From Siphonodentalium dalli (Eukaryota > Mollusca > Scaphopoda > Gadilida > Siphonodentaliidae), in assembly GCA_032622095.1 (NCBI GenBank), contig CP136062.1:8893710-8957709 (forward strand): DNA of 64,000 nt. Direction: 5' to 3'. Numbering within the stretch: the first letter of the stretch is position 1; each line of letters starts with the position of its first letter. Positions 22,979 to 36,562 of the stretch are shown one piece after another. Position numbers and translations under genes: made by a program. The notes below the pieces were generated by a model. It was not told the origin of the DNA and did no database searches. It saw only the letters and a list, made by a program, of their open reading frames with translations.

Positions 22979-23860
22979 GCTTCCAGATTTATCAGGATTC
23001 TATTACTGGTGTTATTTCTTACCCCAAAAATTGTTAATTTTAAAACGGGGTATGTGGGTTAAATGACCGCTGGGAGATAATAGGATGCCCAATGACTCCT
23101 ATATTTCTATTGTATCACGGTAAAGCTTTTTTTGTAAAATTGGCGCGGTTTACACGATAAAACTGCAATTTACTTTTCAATTATAGGCAAAAAATTCACA
23201 TTTTTCAAATATCGTTCAGGGCAGCGAATTTAGGAACACTGATAAACAAAAACTCACTCGTTTTGTTGAGTTATTATATTTTCACGCCCTACAGATCCAT
23301 TTTCAGATTATGCGAGACATTTATTAACCCTCTGTCGCCGGAACTTCAACTTTTTCCGGAGGCGAAATTTTCTGAAAATCATCCATTTTGTGCATATGGG
23401 TGGACCTTTAATGTTCAAAATAGCACGGTCGAGGTGATGGAAGTTTCTCTGAGAGAAATTCGACTCAAACTCCTAAAAGTACTAAAATTTAAAGGGACAT
23501 CCGCCTATCATTGAACCAAACCATCATTGGATGGTGAAATTTTGAGGGGGGTGGTCTATTTCAAATGCAATTAAACATTGTATTGTTCAAAATTAGATAA
23601 ATTCCTTAAAACGTATGGTTGATATACGTGACTAGTTTTCAAAACTTATACATATTACTTTCTATCGTGTGCGTTATGCACGCGAGTCGGTTTTTACAAA
23701 TTAAATTATGATGAAAAACCATGAATTTGGGGTGTGGTCACATTTGTGGTCATAATATCCCCATTAGTGAGTGGATGGACATGGGACATGCGACACTGTG
23801 CAGTATATATGTCTATGACAAACCTAACATGAGACATTAGTATCTTTTCTACTAAACTGC
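22979..23860 (+). repeat. Satellite unit 19, class S
   Basis: 882 bp; shortened A run (CCCCAAAAATTG), AGATCCATT, CTAAAAGTAC and CATCATTGG. Counterpart of unit 9 in its 5' half. Confidence 0.95.
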
Positions 23861-25202
23861 GCTTCCAGATTTATCAGGATTCTATTACTGGTGTTATTTC
23901 TTACCCCAAAACAATTGTTAATTTTAAAACGGGGTATGTGGGTTAAATGACCGCTGGGAGATAATAGGATGCCCAATGACTCCTATATTTCTATTGTATC
24001 ACGGTAAAGCTTTTTTTGTAAAATTGGCGCGGTTTACACGATAAAACTGCAATTTACTTTCCAATTATAGGTTTCAAACAACTAATTATATAGAGTTACT
24101 CTTCTTGAATTTGTGTAGGGATACTCGAGTCAGCATAAAAAAAAATTCTGGCTGCTGATTGGTTGATTATCATTGAGGGAAATATCCCTAATCGGGAACA
24201 GAAAATCATAGCCTACGTAAATATGGCGATCGTGTATGTTTAGATGTCCAGGAAGAGTCTGGTGGCGTCCAGAAGTTACGGAAGGGGTCTGGGTATTTTT
24301 ATGCTGCTGATTTTTTTGCAGTAAATGGGGTAGTTGTGGAAATGCAAGATTATCGTTTGAAAACAATACCGAAAAGGGCGCGTTTGTTGTCACATACTGG
24401 TGCAGAGGATGACGTTCTAAGGGAAAATTGACCACTTGAAGTTCAACTAGGTCAAACCCATGGCCGGCGGGACTTTTAGTTAACACTGTCGCCTATGGAA
24501 AATAATTAGTTGTGTGTAACCTATAGGCAAAAAATTCACATTTTTCAAATATCGTTCAGGGCAGCGAATTTAGGAACACTGATAAACAAAGACTCACTCG
24601 TTTTGTTGAGTTATTATATTTTCACGCCCTACAGACCCATTTTCAGATTATGCGAGACATTTATTAACCCTCTGTCGCCGGAACTTCAACTTTTTCCGGA
24701 GGCGAAATTTTCTGAAAATCATCCATTTTGTGCATATGGGTGGACCTTTAATGTTCAAAATAGCACGGTCGAGGTGATGGAAGTTTCTCTGAGAGAAATT
24801 CGACTCAAAATCCTAAAAAGTACTAAAATTTAAAGGGACATCCGCCTATCATTGAACCAAACCATCATCGGATGGTGAAATTTTGAGGGGGGGGGGTCTA
24901 TTTCAAATGCAATTAAACATTGTATTGTTCAAAATTAGATAAATTCCTTAAAACGTATGGTTGATATACGTGACTAGTTTTCAAAACTTATACATATTAC
25001 TTTCTATCGTGTGCGTTATGCACGCGAGTCGGTTTTTACAAATTAAATTATGATGAAAAACCATGAATTTGGGGTGTGGTCACATTTGTGGTCATAATAT
25101 CCCCATTAGTGAGTGGATGGACATGGGACATGCGACACTGTGCAGTATATATGTCTATGACAAGCCTAACATGAGACATTAGTATCTTTTCTACTAAACT
25201 GC
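23861..25202 (+). repeat. Satellite unit 20, class L
   Basis: 1,342 bp; 10 G; 5' half like unit 10; private CTCAAAATCC. Confidence 0.95.
24070..24521. mobile_element. MITE, full copy in unit 20
   Basis: 452 bp; the left end has GGTTTCAAAC (A-to-T in the inverted repeat); GGGATACTC variant. Confidence 0.9.
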
Positions 25203-26086
25203 GCTTCCAGATTTATCAGGATTCTATTACTGGTGTTATTTCTTACCCCAAAAAAATTGTTAATTTTAAAACGGGGTATGTGGGTTAAATGACCGCTGGG
25301 AGATAATAGGATGCCCAATGACTCCTATATTTCTATTGTATCACGGTAAAGCTTTTTTTGTAAAATTGGCGCGGTTTACACGATAAAACTGCAATTTACT
25401 TTTCAATTATAGGCAAAAAATTCACATTTTTCAAATATCGTTCAGGGCAGCGAATTTAGGAACACTGATAAACAAAAACTCACTCGTTTTGTTGAGTTAT
25501 TATATTTTCACGCCCTACAGACCCATTTTCAGATTATGCGAGACATTTATTAACCCTCTGTCGCCGGAACTTCAACTTTTTCCGGAGGCGAAATTTTCTG
25601 AAAATCATCCATTTTGTGCATATGGGTGGACCTTTAATGTTCAAAATAGCACGGTCGAGGTGATGGAAGTTTCTCTGAGAGAAATTCGACTCAAACTCCT
25701 AAAAGTACTAAAATTTAAAGGGACATCCGCCTATCATTGAACCAAACCATCATTGGATGGTGAAATTTTGAGGGGGGTGGTCTATTTCAAATGCAATTAA
25801 ACATTGTATTGTTCAAAATTAGATAAATTCCTTAAAACGTATGGTTGATATACGTGACTAGTTTTCAAAACTTATACATATTACTTTCTATCGTGTGCGT
25901 TATGCACGCGAGTCGGTTTTTACAAATTAAATTATGATGAAAAACCATGAATTTGGGGTGTGGTCACATTTGTGGTCATAATATCCCCATTAGTGAGTGG
26001 ATGGACATGGGACATGCGACACTGTGCAGTATATATGTCTATGACAAACCTAACATGAGACATTAGTATCTTTTCTACTAAACTGC
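25203..26086 (+). repeat. Satellite unit 21, class S
   Basis: 884 bp; AAAAACTC, CTAAAAGTAC, CATCATTGG and GACAAACCT, the 3' profile of unit 10. Confidence 0.95.
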
Positions 26087-26929
26087 GCTTCCAGATTTAT
26101 CAGGATTCTATTACTGGTGTTATTTCTTACCCCAAAACAATTGTTAATTTTAAAACGGGGTATGTGGGTTAAATGACCGCTGGGAGATAATAGGATGCCC
26201 AATGACTCCTATATTTCTATTGTATCACGGTAAAGCTTTTTTTGTAAAATTGGCGCGGTTTACACGATAAAACTGCAATTTACTTTTCAATTATAGGTTA
26301 CAAACAACTAATTATATAGAGTTACTCTTCTTGAATTTGTGTAGGGAAACTCGAGTCAGCATAAAAAAAAATTCTGGCTGCTGATTGGTTGATTATCATT
26401 GAGGGAAATATCCCTAATCGGGAACAGAAAATCATAGCCTACGTAAATATGGCGATCGTGTATGTTTAGATGTCCAGGAAGAGTCTGGTGGCGTCCAGAA
26501 GTTACGGAAGGGGTCTGGGTATTTTTATGCTGCTGATTTTTTTGCAGTAAATTTAAAGGGACATCCGCCTATCATTGAACCAAACCATCATCGGATGGTG
26601 AAATTTTGAGGGGGGGGGGGGGGTCTATTTCAAATGCAATTAAACATTGTATTGTTCAAAATTAGATAAATTCCTTAAAACGTATGGTTGATATACGTGA
26701 CTAGTTTTCAAAACTTATACATATTACTTTCTATCGTGTGCGTTATGCACGCGAGTCGGTTTTTACAAATTAAATTATGATGAAAAACCATGAATTTGGG
26801 GTGTGGTCACATTTGTGGTCATAATATCCCCATTAGTGAGTGGATGGACATGGGACATGCGACACTGTGCAGTATATATGTCTATGACAAGCCTAACATG
26901 AGACATTAGTATCTTTTCTACTAAACTGC
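26087..26929 (+). repeat. Satellite unit 22, class C
   Basis: 843 bp; 14 G; lacks the extra AT of units 3 and 11. Confidence 0.95.
26296..26552 (+). mobile_element. MITE left fragment, unit 22
   Basis: 257 bp, common C junction. Confidence 0.87.
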
Positions 26930-27820
26930 GCTTCCAGATTTATCAGGATTCTATTACTGGTGTTATTTCTTACCCCAAAAAAATTGTTAATTTTAAAACG
27001 GGGTATGTGGGTTAAATGACCGCTGGGAGATAATAGGATGCCCAATGACTCCTATATTTCTATTGTATCACGGTAAAGCTTTTTTTGTAAAATTGGCGCG
27101 GTTTACACGATAAAACTGCAATTTACTTTTCAATTATAGGCAAAAAATTCACATTTTTCAAATATCGTTCAGGGCAGCGAATTTAGGAACACTGATAAAC
27201 AAAGACTCACTCGTTTTGTTGAGTTATTATATTTTCACGCCCTACAGACCCATTTTCAGATTATGCGAGACATTTATTAACCCTCTGTCGCCGGAACTTC
27301 AACTTTTTCCGGAGGCGAAATTTTCTGAAAATCATCCATTTTGTGCATATGGGTGGACCTTTAATGTTCAAAATAGCACGGTCGAGGTGATGGAAGTTTC
27401 TCTGAGAGAAATTCGACTCAAACTCCTAAAAAGTACTAAAATTTAAAGGGACATCCGCCTATCATTGGACCAAACCATCATCGGATGGTGAAATTTTGAG
27501 GGGGGGGGGGGGGGTCTATTTCAAATGCAATTAAACATTGTATTGTTCAAAATTAGATAAATTCCTTAAAACGTATGGTTGATATACGTGACTAGTTTTC
27601 AAAACTTATACATATTACTTTCTATCGTGTGCGTTATGCACGCGAGTCGGTTTTTACAAATTAAATTATGATGAAAAACCATGAATTTGGGGTGTGGTCA
27701 CATTTGTGGTCATAATATCCCCATTAGTGAGTGGATGGACATGGGACATGCGACACTGTGCAGTATATATGTCTATGACAAGCCTAACATGAGACATTAG
27801 TATCTTTTCTACTAAACTGC
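26930..27820 (+). repeat. Satellite unit 23, class S
   Basis: 891 bp; 15 G; private CATTGGACCAAACC. Confidence 0.95.
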
Positions 27821-28713
27821 GCTTCCAGATTTATCAGGATTCTATTACTGGTGTTATTTCTTACCCCAAAAAAATTGTTAATTTTAAAACGGGGTATGTG
27901 GGTTAAATGACCGCTGGGAGATAATAGGATGCCCAATGACTCCTATATTTCTATTGTATCACGGTAAAGCTTTTTTTGTAAAATTGGCGCGGTTTACACG
28001 ATAAAACTGCAATTTACTTTTCAATTATAGGCAAAAAATTCACATTTTTCAAATATCGTTCAGGGCAGCGAATTTAGGAACACTGATAAACAAAGACTCA
28101 CTCGTTTTGTTGAGTTATTATATTTTCACGCCCTACAGACCCATTTTCAGATTATGCGAGACATTTATTAACCCTCTGTCGCCGGAACTTCAACTTTTTC
28201 CGGAGGCGAAATTTTCTGAAAATCATCCATTTTGTGCATATGGGTGGACCTTTAATGTTCAAAATAGCACGGTCGAGGTGATGGAAGTTTCTCTGAGAGA
28301 AATTCGACTCAAACTCCTAAAAAGTACTAAAATTTAAAGGGACATCCGCCTATCATTGAACCAAACCATCATCGGATGGTGAAATTTTGAGGGGGGGGGG
28401 GGGGGGGTCTATTTCAAATGCAATTAAACATTGTATTGTTCAAAATTAGATAAATTCCTTAAAACGTATGGTTGATATACGTGACTAGTTTTCAAAACTT
28501 ATACATATTACTTTCTATCGTGTGCGTTATGCACGCGAGTCGGTTTTTACAAATTAAATTATGATGAAAAACCATGAATTTGGGGTGTGGTCACATTTGT
28601 GGTCATAATATCCCCATTAGTGAGTGGATGGACATGGGACATGCGACACTGTGCAGTATATATGTCTATGACAAGCCTAACATGAGACATTAGTATCTTT
28701 TCTACTAAACTGC
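27821..28713 (+). repeat. Satellite unit 24, class S
   Basis: 893 bp; 17 G, among the longest tracts. Confidence 0.95.
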
Positions 28714-29601
28714 GCTTCCAGATTTATCAGGATTCTATTACTGGTGTTATTTCTTACCCCAAAAAAATTGTTAATTTTAAAACGGGGTATGTGGGTTAAA
28801 TGACCGCTGGGAGATAATAGGATGCCCAATGACTCCTATATTTCTATTGTATCACGGTAAAGCTTTTTTTGTAAAATTGGCGCGGTTTACACGATAAAAC
28901 TGCAATTTACTTTTCAATTATAGACAAAAAATTCACATTTTTCAAATATCGTTCAGGGCAGCGAATTTAGGAACACTGATAAACAAAGACTCACTCGTTT
29001 TGTTGAGTTATTATATTTTCACGCCCTACAGACCCATTTTCAGATTATGCGAGACATTTATTAACCCTCTGTCGCCGGAACTTCAACTTTTTCCGGAGGC
29101 GAAATTTTCTGAAAATCATCCATTTTGTGCATATGGGTGGACCTTTAATGTTCAAAATAGCACGGTCGAGGTGATGGAAGTTTCTCTGAGAGAAATTCGA
29201 CTCAAACTCCTAAAAAGTACTAAAATTTAAAGGGACATCCGCCTATCATTGAACCAAACCATCATCGGATGGTGAAATTTTGAGGGGGGGGGGGGTCTAT
29301 TTCAAATGCAATTAAACATTGTATTGTTCAAAATTAGATAAATTCCTTAAAACGTATGGTTGATATACGTGACTAGTTTTCAAAACTTATACATATTACT
29401 TTCTATCGTGTGCGTTATGCACGCGAGTCGGTTTTTACAAATTAAATTATGATGAAAAACCATGAATTTGGGGTGTGGTCACATTTGTGGTCATAATATC
29501 CCCATTAGTGAGTGGATGGACATGGGACATGCGACACTGTGCAGTATATATGTCTATGACAAGCCTAACATGAGACATTAGTATCTTTTCTACTAAACTG
29601 C
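28714..29601 (+). repeat. Satellite unit 25, class S
   Basis: 888 bp; 12 G; TATAGACAAAAAA at the empty MITE site (G to A). Confidence 0.95.
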
Positions 29602-30485
29602 GCTTCCAGATTTATCAGGATTCTATTACTGGTGTTATTTCTTACCCCAAAAAAATTGTTAATTTTAAACGGGGTATGTGGGTTAAATGACCGCTGGGAG
29701 ATAATAGGATGCCCAATGACTCCTATATTTCTATTGTATCACGGTAAAGCTTTTTTTGTAAAATTGGCGCGGTTTACACGATAAAACTGCAATTTACTTT
29801 TCAATTATAGGCAAAAAATTCACATTTTTCAAATATCGTTCAGGGCAGCGAATTTAGGAACACCGATAAACAAAGACTCACTCGTTTTGTTGAGTTATTA
29901 TATTTTCACGCCCTACAGACCCATTTTCAGATTATGCGAGACATTTATTAACCCTCTGTCGCCGGAACTTCAACTTTTTCCGGAGGCGAAATTTTCTGAA
30001 AATCATCCATTTTGTGCATATGGGTGGACCTTTAATGTTCAAAATAGCACGGTCGAGGTGATGGAAGTTTCTCTGAGAGAAATTCGACTCAAACTCCTAA
30101 AAAGTACTAAAATTTAAAGGGACATCCGCCTATCATTGAACCAAACCATCATCGGATGGTGAAATTTTGAGGGGGGTGGTCTATTTCAAATGAAATTAAA
30201 CATTGTATTGTTCAAAATTAGATAAATTCCTTAAAACGTATGGTTGATATACGTGACTAGTTTTCAAAACTTATACATATTACTTTCTATCGTGTGCTTT
30301 ATGCACGCGAGTCGGTTTTTACAAATTAAATTATGATGAAAAACCATGAATTTGGGGTGTGGTCACATTTGTGGTCATAATATCCCCATTAGTGAGTGGA
30401 TGGACATGGGACATGCGACACTGTGCAGTATATATGTCTATGACAAGCCTAACATGAGACATTAGTATCTTTTCTACTAAACTGC
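29602..30485 (+). repeat. Satellite unit 26, class S
   Basis: 884 bp; ACCGATAAAC, GGGGGGTGG, and GTGCTTTATG shared only with unit 31. Confidence 0.95.
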
Positions 30486-31374
30486 GCTTCCAGATTTATC
30501 AGGATTCAATTACTGGTGTTATTTCTTACCCCAAAAAATTTGTTAATTTTAAAACGGGGTATGTGGGTTAAATGACCGCTGGGAGATAATAGGATGCCCA
30601 ATGACTCCTATATTTCTATTGTATCACGGTAAAGCTTTTTTTGTAAAATTGGCGCGGTTTACACGATAAAACTGCAATTTACTTTTCAATTATAGGCAAA
30701 ACATTCACATTTTTCAAATATCGTTCAGGGCAGCGAATTTAGGAACACTGATAAACAAAGACTCACTCGTTTTGTTGAGTTATTATATTTTCACGCCCTA
30801 CAGACCCATTTTCAGATTATGCGAGACATTTATTAACCCTCTGTCGCCGGAACTTCAACTTTTTCCGGAGGCGAAATTTTCTGAAAATCATCCATTTTGT
30901 GCATATGGGTGGACCTTTAATGTTCAAAATAGCACGGTCGAGGTGATGGAAGTTTCTCTGAGAGAATTTCGACTCAAACTCCTAAAAAGTACTAAAATTT
31001 AAAGGGACATCCGCCTATCATTGAACCAAACCATCATCGGATGGTGAAATTTTGAGGGGGGGGGGGGGTCTATTTCAAATGCAATTAAACATTGTATTGT
31101 TCAAAATTAGATAAATTCCTTAAAACGTATGGTTGATATACGTGACTAGTTTTCAAAACTTATACATATTACTTTCTATCGTGTGCGTTATGCACGCGAG
31201 TCGGTTTTTACAAATTAAATTATGATGAAAAACCATGAATTTGGGGTGTGGTCACATTTGTGGTCATAATATCCCCATTAGTGAGTGGATGGACATGGGA
31301 CATGCGACACTGTGCAGTATATATGTCTATGACAAGCCTAACATGAGACATTAGTATCTTTTCTACTAAACTGC
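30486..31374 (+). repeat. Satellite unit 27, class S
   Basis: 889 bp; 13 G; GATTCAATTACTGG, GCAAAACATTC and GAGAATTTCG, shared with units 28 and 32. Confidence 0.95.
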
Positions 31375-32263
31375 GCTTCCAGATTTATCAGGATTCAATT
31401 ACTGGTGTTATTTCTTACCCCAAAAAATTTGTTAATTTTAAAACGGGGTATGTGGGTTAAATGACCGCTGGGAGATAATAGGATGCCCAATGACTCCTAT
31501 ATTTCTATTGTATCACGGTAAAGCTTTTTTTGTAAAATTGGCGCGGTTTACACGATAAAACTGCAATTTACTTTTCAATTATAGGCAAAACATTCACATT
31601 TTTCAAATATCGTTCAGGGCAGCGAATTTAGGAACACTGATAAACAAAGACTCACTCGTTTTGTTGAGTTATTATATTTTCACGCCCTACAGACCCATTT
31701 TCAGATTATGCGAGACATTTATTAACCCTCTGTCGCCGGAACTTCAACTTTTTCCGGAGGCGAAATTTTCTGAAAATCATCCATTTTGTGCATATGGGTG
31801 GACCTTTAATGTTCAAAATAGCACGGTCGAGGTGATGGAAGTTTCTCTGAGAGAATTTCGACTCAAACTCCTAAAAAGTACTAAAATTTAAAGGGACATC
31901 CGCCTATCATTGAACCAAACCATCATCGGATGGTGAAATTTTGAGGGGGGGGGGGGGTCTATTTCAAATGCAATTAAACATTGTATTGTTCAAAATTAGA
32001 TAAATTCCTTAAAACTTATGGTTGATATACGTGACTAGTTTTCAAAACTTATACATATTACTTTCTATCGTGTGCGTTATGCACGCGAGTCGGTTTTTAC
32101 AAATTAAATTATGATGAAAAACCATGAATTTGGGGTGTGGTCACATTTGTGGTCATAATATCCCCATTAGTGAGTGGATGGACATGGGACATGCGACACT
32201 GTGCAGTATATATGTCTATGACAAGCCTATCATGAGACATTAGTATCTTTTCTACTAAACTGC
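31375..32263 (+). repeat. Satellite unit 28, class S
   Basis: 889 bp; as unit 27 plus AAAACTTATGG and GCCTATCATG, both shared with unit 32. Confidence 0.95.
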
Positions 32264-33105
32264 GCTTCCAGATTTATCAGGATTCTATTACTGGTGTTAT
32301 TTCTTACCCCAAAACAATTGTTAATTTTAAAACGGGGTATGTGGGTTAAATGACCGCTGGGAGATAATAGGATGCCCAATGACTCCTATATTTCTATTGT
32401 ATCACGGTAAAGCTTTTTTTGTAAAATTGGCGCGGTTTACACGATAAAACTGCAATTTACTTTTCAATTATAGGTTACAAACAACTAATTATATAGAGTT
32501 ACTCTTCTTGAATTTGTGTAGGGAAACTCGAGTCAGCATAAAAAAATATTCTGGCTGCTGATTGGTTGATTAACATTGAGGGAAATATCCCTAATCGGGA
32601 ACAGAAAATCATAGCCTACGTAAATATGGCGATCGTGTATGTTTAGATGTCCAGGAAGAGTCTGGTGGCGTCCAGAAGTTACGGAAGGGGTCTGGGTATT
32701 TTTATGCTGCTGATTTTTTTGCAGTAAATTTAAAGGGACATCCGCCTATCATTGAACCAAACCATCATCGGATGGTGAAATTTTGAGGGGGGGGGGGGGT
32801 CTATTTCAAATGCAATTAAACATTGTATTGTTCAAAATTAGATAAATTCCTTAAAACGTATGGTTGATATACGTGACTAGTTTTCAAAACTTATACATAT
32901 TACTTTCTATCGTGTGCGTTATGCACGCGAGTCGGTTTTTACAAATTAAATTATGATGAAAAACCATGAATTTGGGGTGTGGTCACATTTGTGGTCATAA
33001 TATCCCCATTAGTGAGTGGATGGACATGGGACATGCGACACTGTGCAGTATATATGTCTATGACAAACCTAACATGAGACATTAGTATCTTTTCTACTAA
33101 ACTGC
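32264..33105 (+). repeat. Satellite unit 29, class C
   Basis: 842 bp; 13 G; AAAAAATATTCTGG and GATTAACATTG in the MITE fragment, shared with unit 33; GACAAACCT. Confidence 0.95.
32473..32729 (+). mobile_element. MITE left fragment, unit 29
   Basis: 257 bp, common C junction, two diagnostic substitutions shared with the unit 33 copy. Confidence 0.87.
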
Positions 33106-33945
33106 GCTTCCAGATTTATCAGGATTCTATTACTGGTGTTATTTCTTACCCCAAAACAATTGTTAATTTTAAAACGGGGTATGTGGGTTAAATGACCGCT
33201 GGGAGATAATAGGATGCCCAATGACTCCTATATTTCTATTGTATCACGGTAAAGCTTTTTTTGTAAAATTGGCGCGGTTTACACGATAAAACTGCAATTT
33301 ACTTTTCAATTATAGGTTACAAACAACTAATTATATAGAGTTACTCTTCTTGAATTTGTGTAGGGAAACTCGAGTCAGCATAAAAAAAAATTCTGGCTGC
33401 TGATTGGTTGATTATCATTGAGGGAAATATCCCTAATCGGGAACAGAAAATCATAGCCTACGTAAATATGGCGATCGTGTATGTTTAGATGTCCAGGAAG
33501 AGTCTGGTGGCGTCCAGAAGTTACGGAAGGGGTCTGGGTATTTTTATGCTGCTGATTTTTTTGCAGTAAATTTAAAGGGACATCCGCCTATCATTGAACC
33601 AAACCATCATCGGATGGTGAAATTTTGAGGGGGGGGGGGTCTATTTCAAATGCAATTAAACATTGTATTGTTCAAAATTAGATAAATTCCTTAAAACGTA
33701 TGGTTGATATACGTGACTAGTTTTCAAAACTTATACATATTACTTTCTATCGTGTGCGTTATGCACGCGAGTCGGTTTTTACAAATTAAATTATGATGAA
33801 AAACCATGAATTTGGGGTGTGGTCACATTTGTGGTCATAATATCCCCATTAGTGAGTGGATGGACATGGGACATGCGACACTGTGCAGTATATATGTCTA
33901 TGACAAGCCTAACATGAGACATTAGTATCTTTTCTACTAAACTGC
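33106..33945 (+). repeat. Satellite unit 30, class C
   Basis: 840 bp; 11 G; adjacent to another C unit, as are units 33-34. Confidence 0.95.
33315..33571 (+). mobile_element. MITE left fragment, unit 30
   Basis: 257 bp, common C junction. Confidence 0.87.
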
Positions 33946-34830
33946 GCTTCCAGATTTATCAGGATTCTATTACTGGTGTTATTTCTTACCCCAAAAAAAT
34001 TGTTAATTTTAAAACGGGGTATGTGGGTTAAATGACCGCTGGGAGATAATAGGATGCCCAATGACTCCTATATTTCTATTGTATCACGGTAAAGCTTTTT
34101 TTGTAAAATTGGCGCGGTTTACACGATAAAACTGCAATTTACTTTTCAATTATAGGCAAAAAATTCACATTTTTCAAATATCGTTCAGGGCAGCGAATTT
34201 AGGAACACTGATAAACAAAGACTCACTCGTTTTGTTGAGTTATTATATTTTCACGCCCTACAGACCCATTTTCAGATTATGCGAGACATTTATTAACCCT
34301 CTGTCGCCGGAACTTCAACTTTTTCCGGAGGCGAAATTTTCTGAAAATCATCCATTTTGTGCATATGGGTGGACCTTTAATGTTCAAAATAGCACGGTCG
34401 AGGTGATGGAAGTTTCTCTGAGAGAAATTCGACTCAAACTCCTAAAAAGTACTAAAATTTAAAGGGACATCCGCCTATCATTGAACCAAACCATCATCGG
34501 ATGGTGAAATTTTGAGGGGGGTGGTCTATTTCAAATGAAATTAAACATTGTATTGTTCAAAATTAGATAAATTCCTTAAAACGTATGGTTGATATACGTG
34601 ACTAGTTTTCAAAACTTATACATATTACTTTCTATCGTGTGCTTTATGCACGCGAGTCGGTTTTTACAAATTAAATTATGATGAAAAACCATGAATTTGG
34701 GGTGTGGTCACATTTGTGGTCATAATATCCCCATTAGTGAGTGGATGGACATGGGACATGCGACACTGTGCAGTATATATGTCTATGACAAGCCTAACAT
34801 GAGACATTAGTATCTTTTCTACTAAACTGC
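33946..34830 (+). repeat. Satellite unit 31, class S
   Basis: 885 bp; GGGGGGTGG; GTGCTTTATG like unit 26. Confidence 0.95.
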
Positions 34831-35721
34831 GCTTCCAGATTTATCAGGATTCAATTACTGGTGTTATTTCTTACCCCAAAAAATTTGTTAATTTTAAAAC
34901 GGGGTATGTGGGTTAAATGACCGCTGGGAGATAATAGGATGCCCAATGACTCCTATATTTCTATTGTATCACGGTAAAGCTTTTTTTTGTAAAATTGGCG
35001 CGGTTTACACGATAAAACTGCAATTTACTTTTCAATTATAGGCAAAACATTCACATTTTTCAAATATCGTTCAGGGCAGCGAATTTAGGAACACTGATAA
35101 ACAAAGACTCACTCGTTTTGTTGAGTTATTATATTTTCACGCCCTACAGACCCATTTTCAGATTATGCGAGACATTTATTAACCCTCTGTCGCCGGAACT
35201 TCAACTTTTTCCGGAGGCGAAATTTTCTGAAAATCATCCATTTTGTGCATATGGGTGGACCTTTAATGTTCAAAATAGCACGGTCGAGGTGATGGAAGTT
35301 TCTCTGAGAGAATTTCGACTCAAACTCCTAAAAAGTACTAAAATTTAAAGGGACATCCGCCTATCATTGAACCAAACCATCATCGGATGGTGAAATTTTG
35401 AGGGGGGGGGGGGGGTCTATTTCAAATGCAATTAAACATTGTATTGTTCAAAATTAGATAAATTCCTTAAAACTTATGGTTGATATACGTGACTAGTTTT
35501 CAAAACTTATACATATTACTTTCTATCGTGTGCGTTATGCACGCGAGTCGGTTTTTACAAATTAAATTATGATGAAAAACCATGAATTTGGGGTGTGGTC
35601 ACATTTGTGGTCATAATATCCCCATTAGTGAGTGGATGGACATGGGACATGCGACACTGTGCAGTATATATGTCTATGACAAGCCTATCATGAGACATTA
35701 GTATCTTTTCTACTAAACTGC
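34831..35721 (+). repeat. Satellite unit 32, class S
   Basis: 891 bp; 14 G; carries every diagnostic change of unit 28, plus one extra T in the run after AAAGC. Confidence 0.95.
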
Positions 35722-36562
35722 GCTTCCAGATTTATCAGGATTCTATTACTGGTGTTATTTCTTACCCCAAAACAATTGTTAATTTTAAAACGGGGTATGT
35801 GGGTTAAATGACCGCTGGGAGATAATAGGATGCCCAATGACTCCTATATTTCTATTGTATCACGGTAAAGCTTTTTTTGTAAAATTGGCGCGGTTTACAC
35901 GATAAAACTGCAATTTACTTTTCAATTATAGGTTACAAACAACTAATTATATAGAGTTACTCTTCTTGAATTTGTGTAGGGAAACTCGAGTCAGCATAAA
36001 AAAATATTCTGGCTGCTGATTGGTTGATTAACATTGAGGGAAATATCCCTAATCGGGAACAGAAAATCATAGCCTACGTAAATATGGCGATCGTGTATGT
36101 TTAGATGTCCAGGAAGAGTCTGGTGGCGTCCAGAAGTTACGGAAGGGGTCTGGGTATTTTTATGCTGCTGATTTTTTTGCAGTAAATTTAAAGGGACATC
36201 CGCCTATCATTGAACCAAACCATCATCGGATGGTGAAATTTTGAGGGGGGGGGGGGTCTATTTCAAATGCAATTAAACATTGTATTGTTCAAAATTAGAT
36301 AAATTCCTTAAAACGTATGGTTGATATACGTGACTAGTTTTCAAAACTTATACATATTACTTTCTATCGTGTGCGTTATGCACGCGAGTCGGTTTTTACA
36401 AATTAAATTATGATGAAAAACCATGAATTTGGGGTGTGGTCACATTTGTGGTCATAATATCCCCATTAGTGAGTGGATGGACATGGGACATGCGACACTG
36501 TGCAGTATATATGTCTATGACAAACCTAACATGAGACATTAGTATCTTTTCTACTAAACTGC
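35722..36562 (+). repeat. Satellite unit 33, class C
   Basis: 841 bp; 12 G; twin of unit 29. Confidence 0.95.
35931..36187 (+). mobile_element. MITE left fragment, unit 33
   Basis: 257 bp, with the unit 29 substitutions. Confidence 0.87.
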
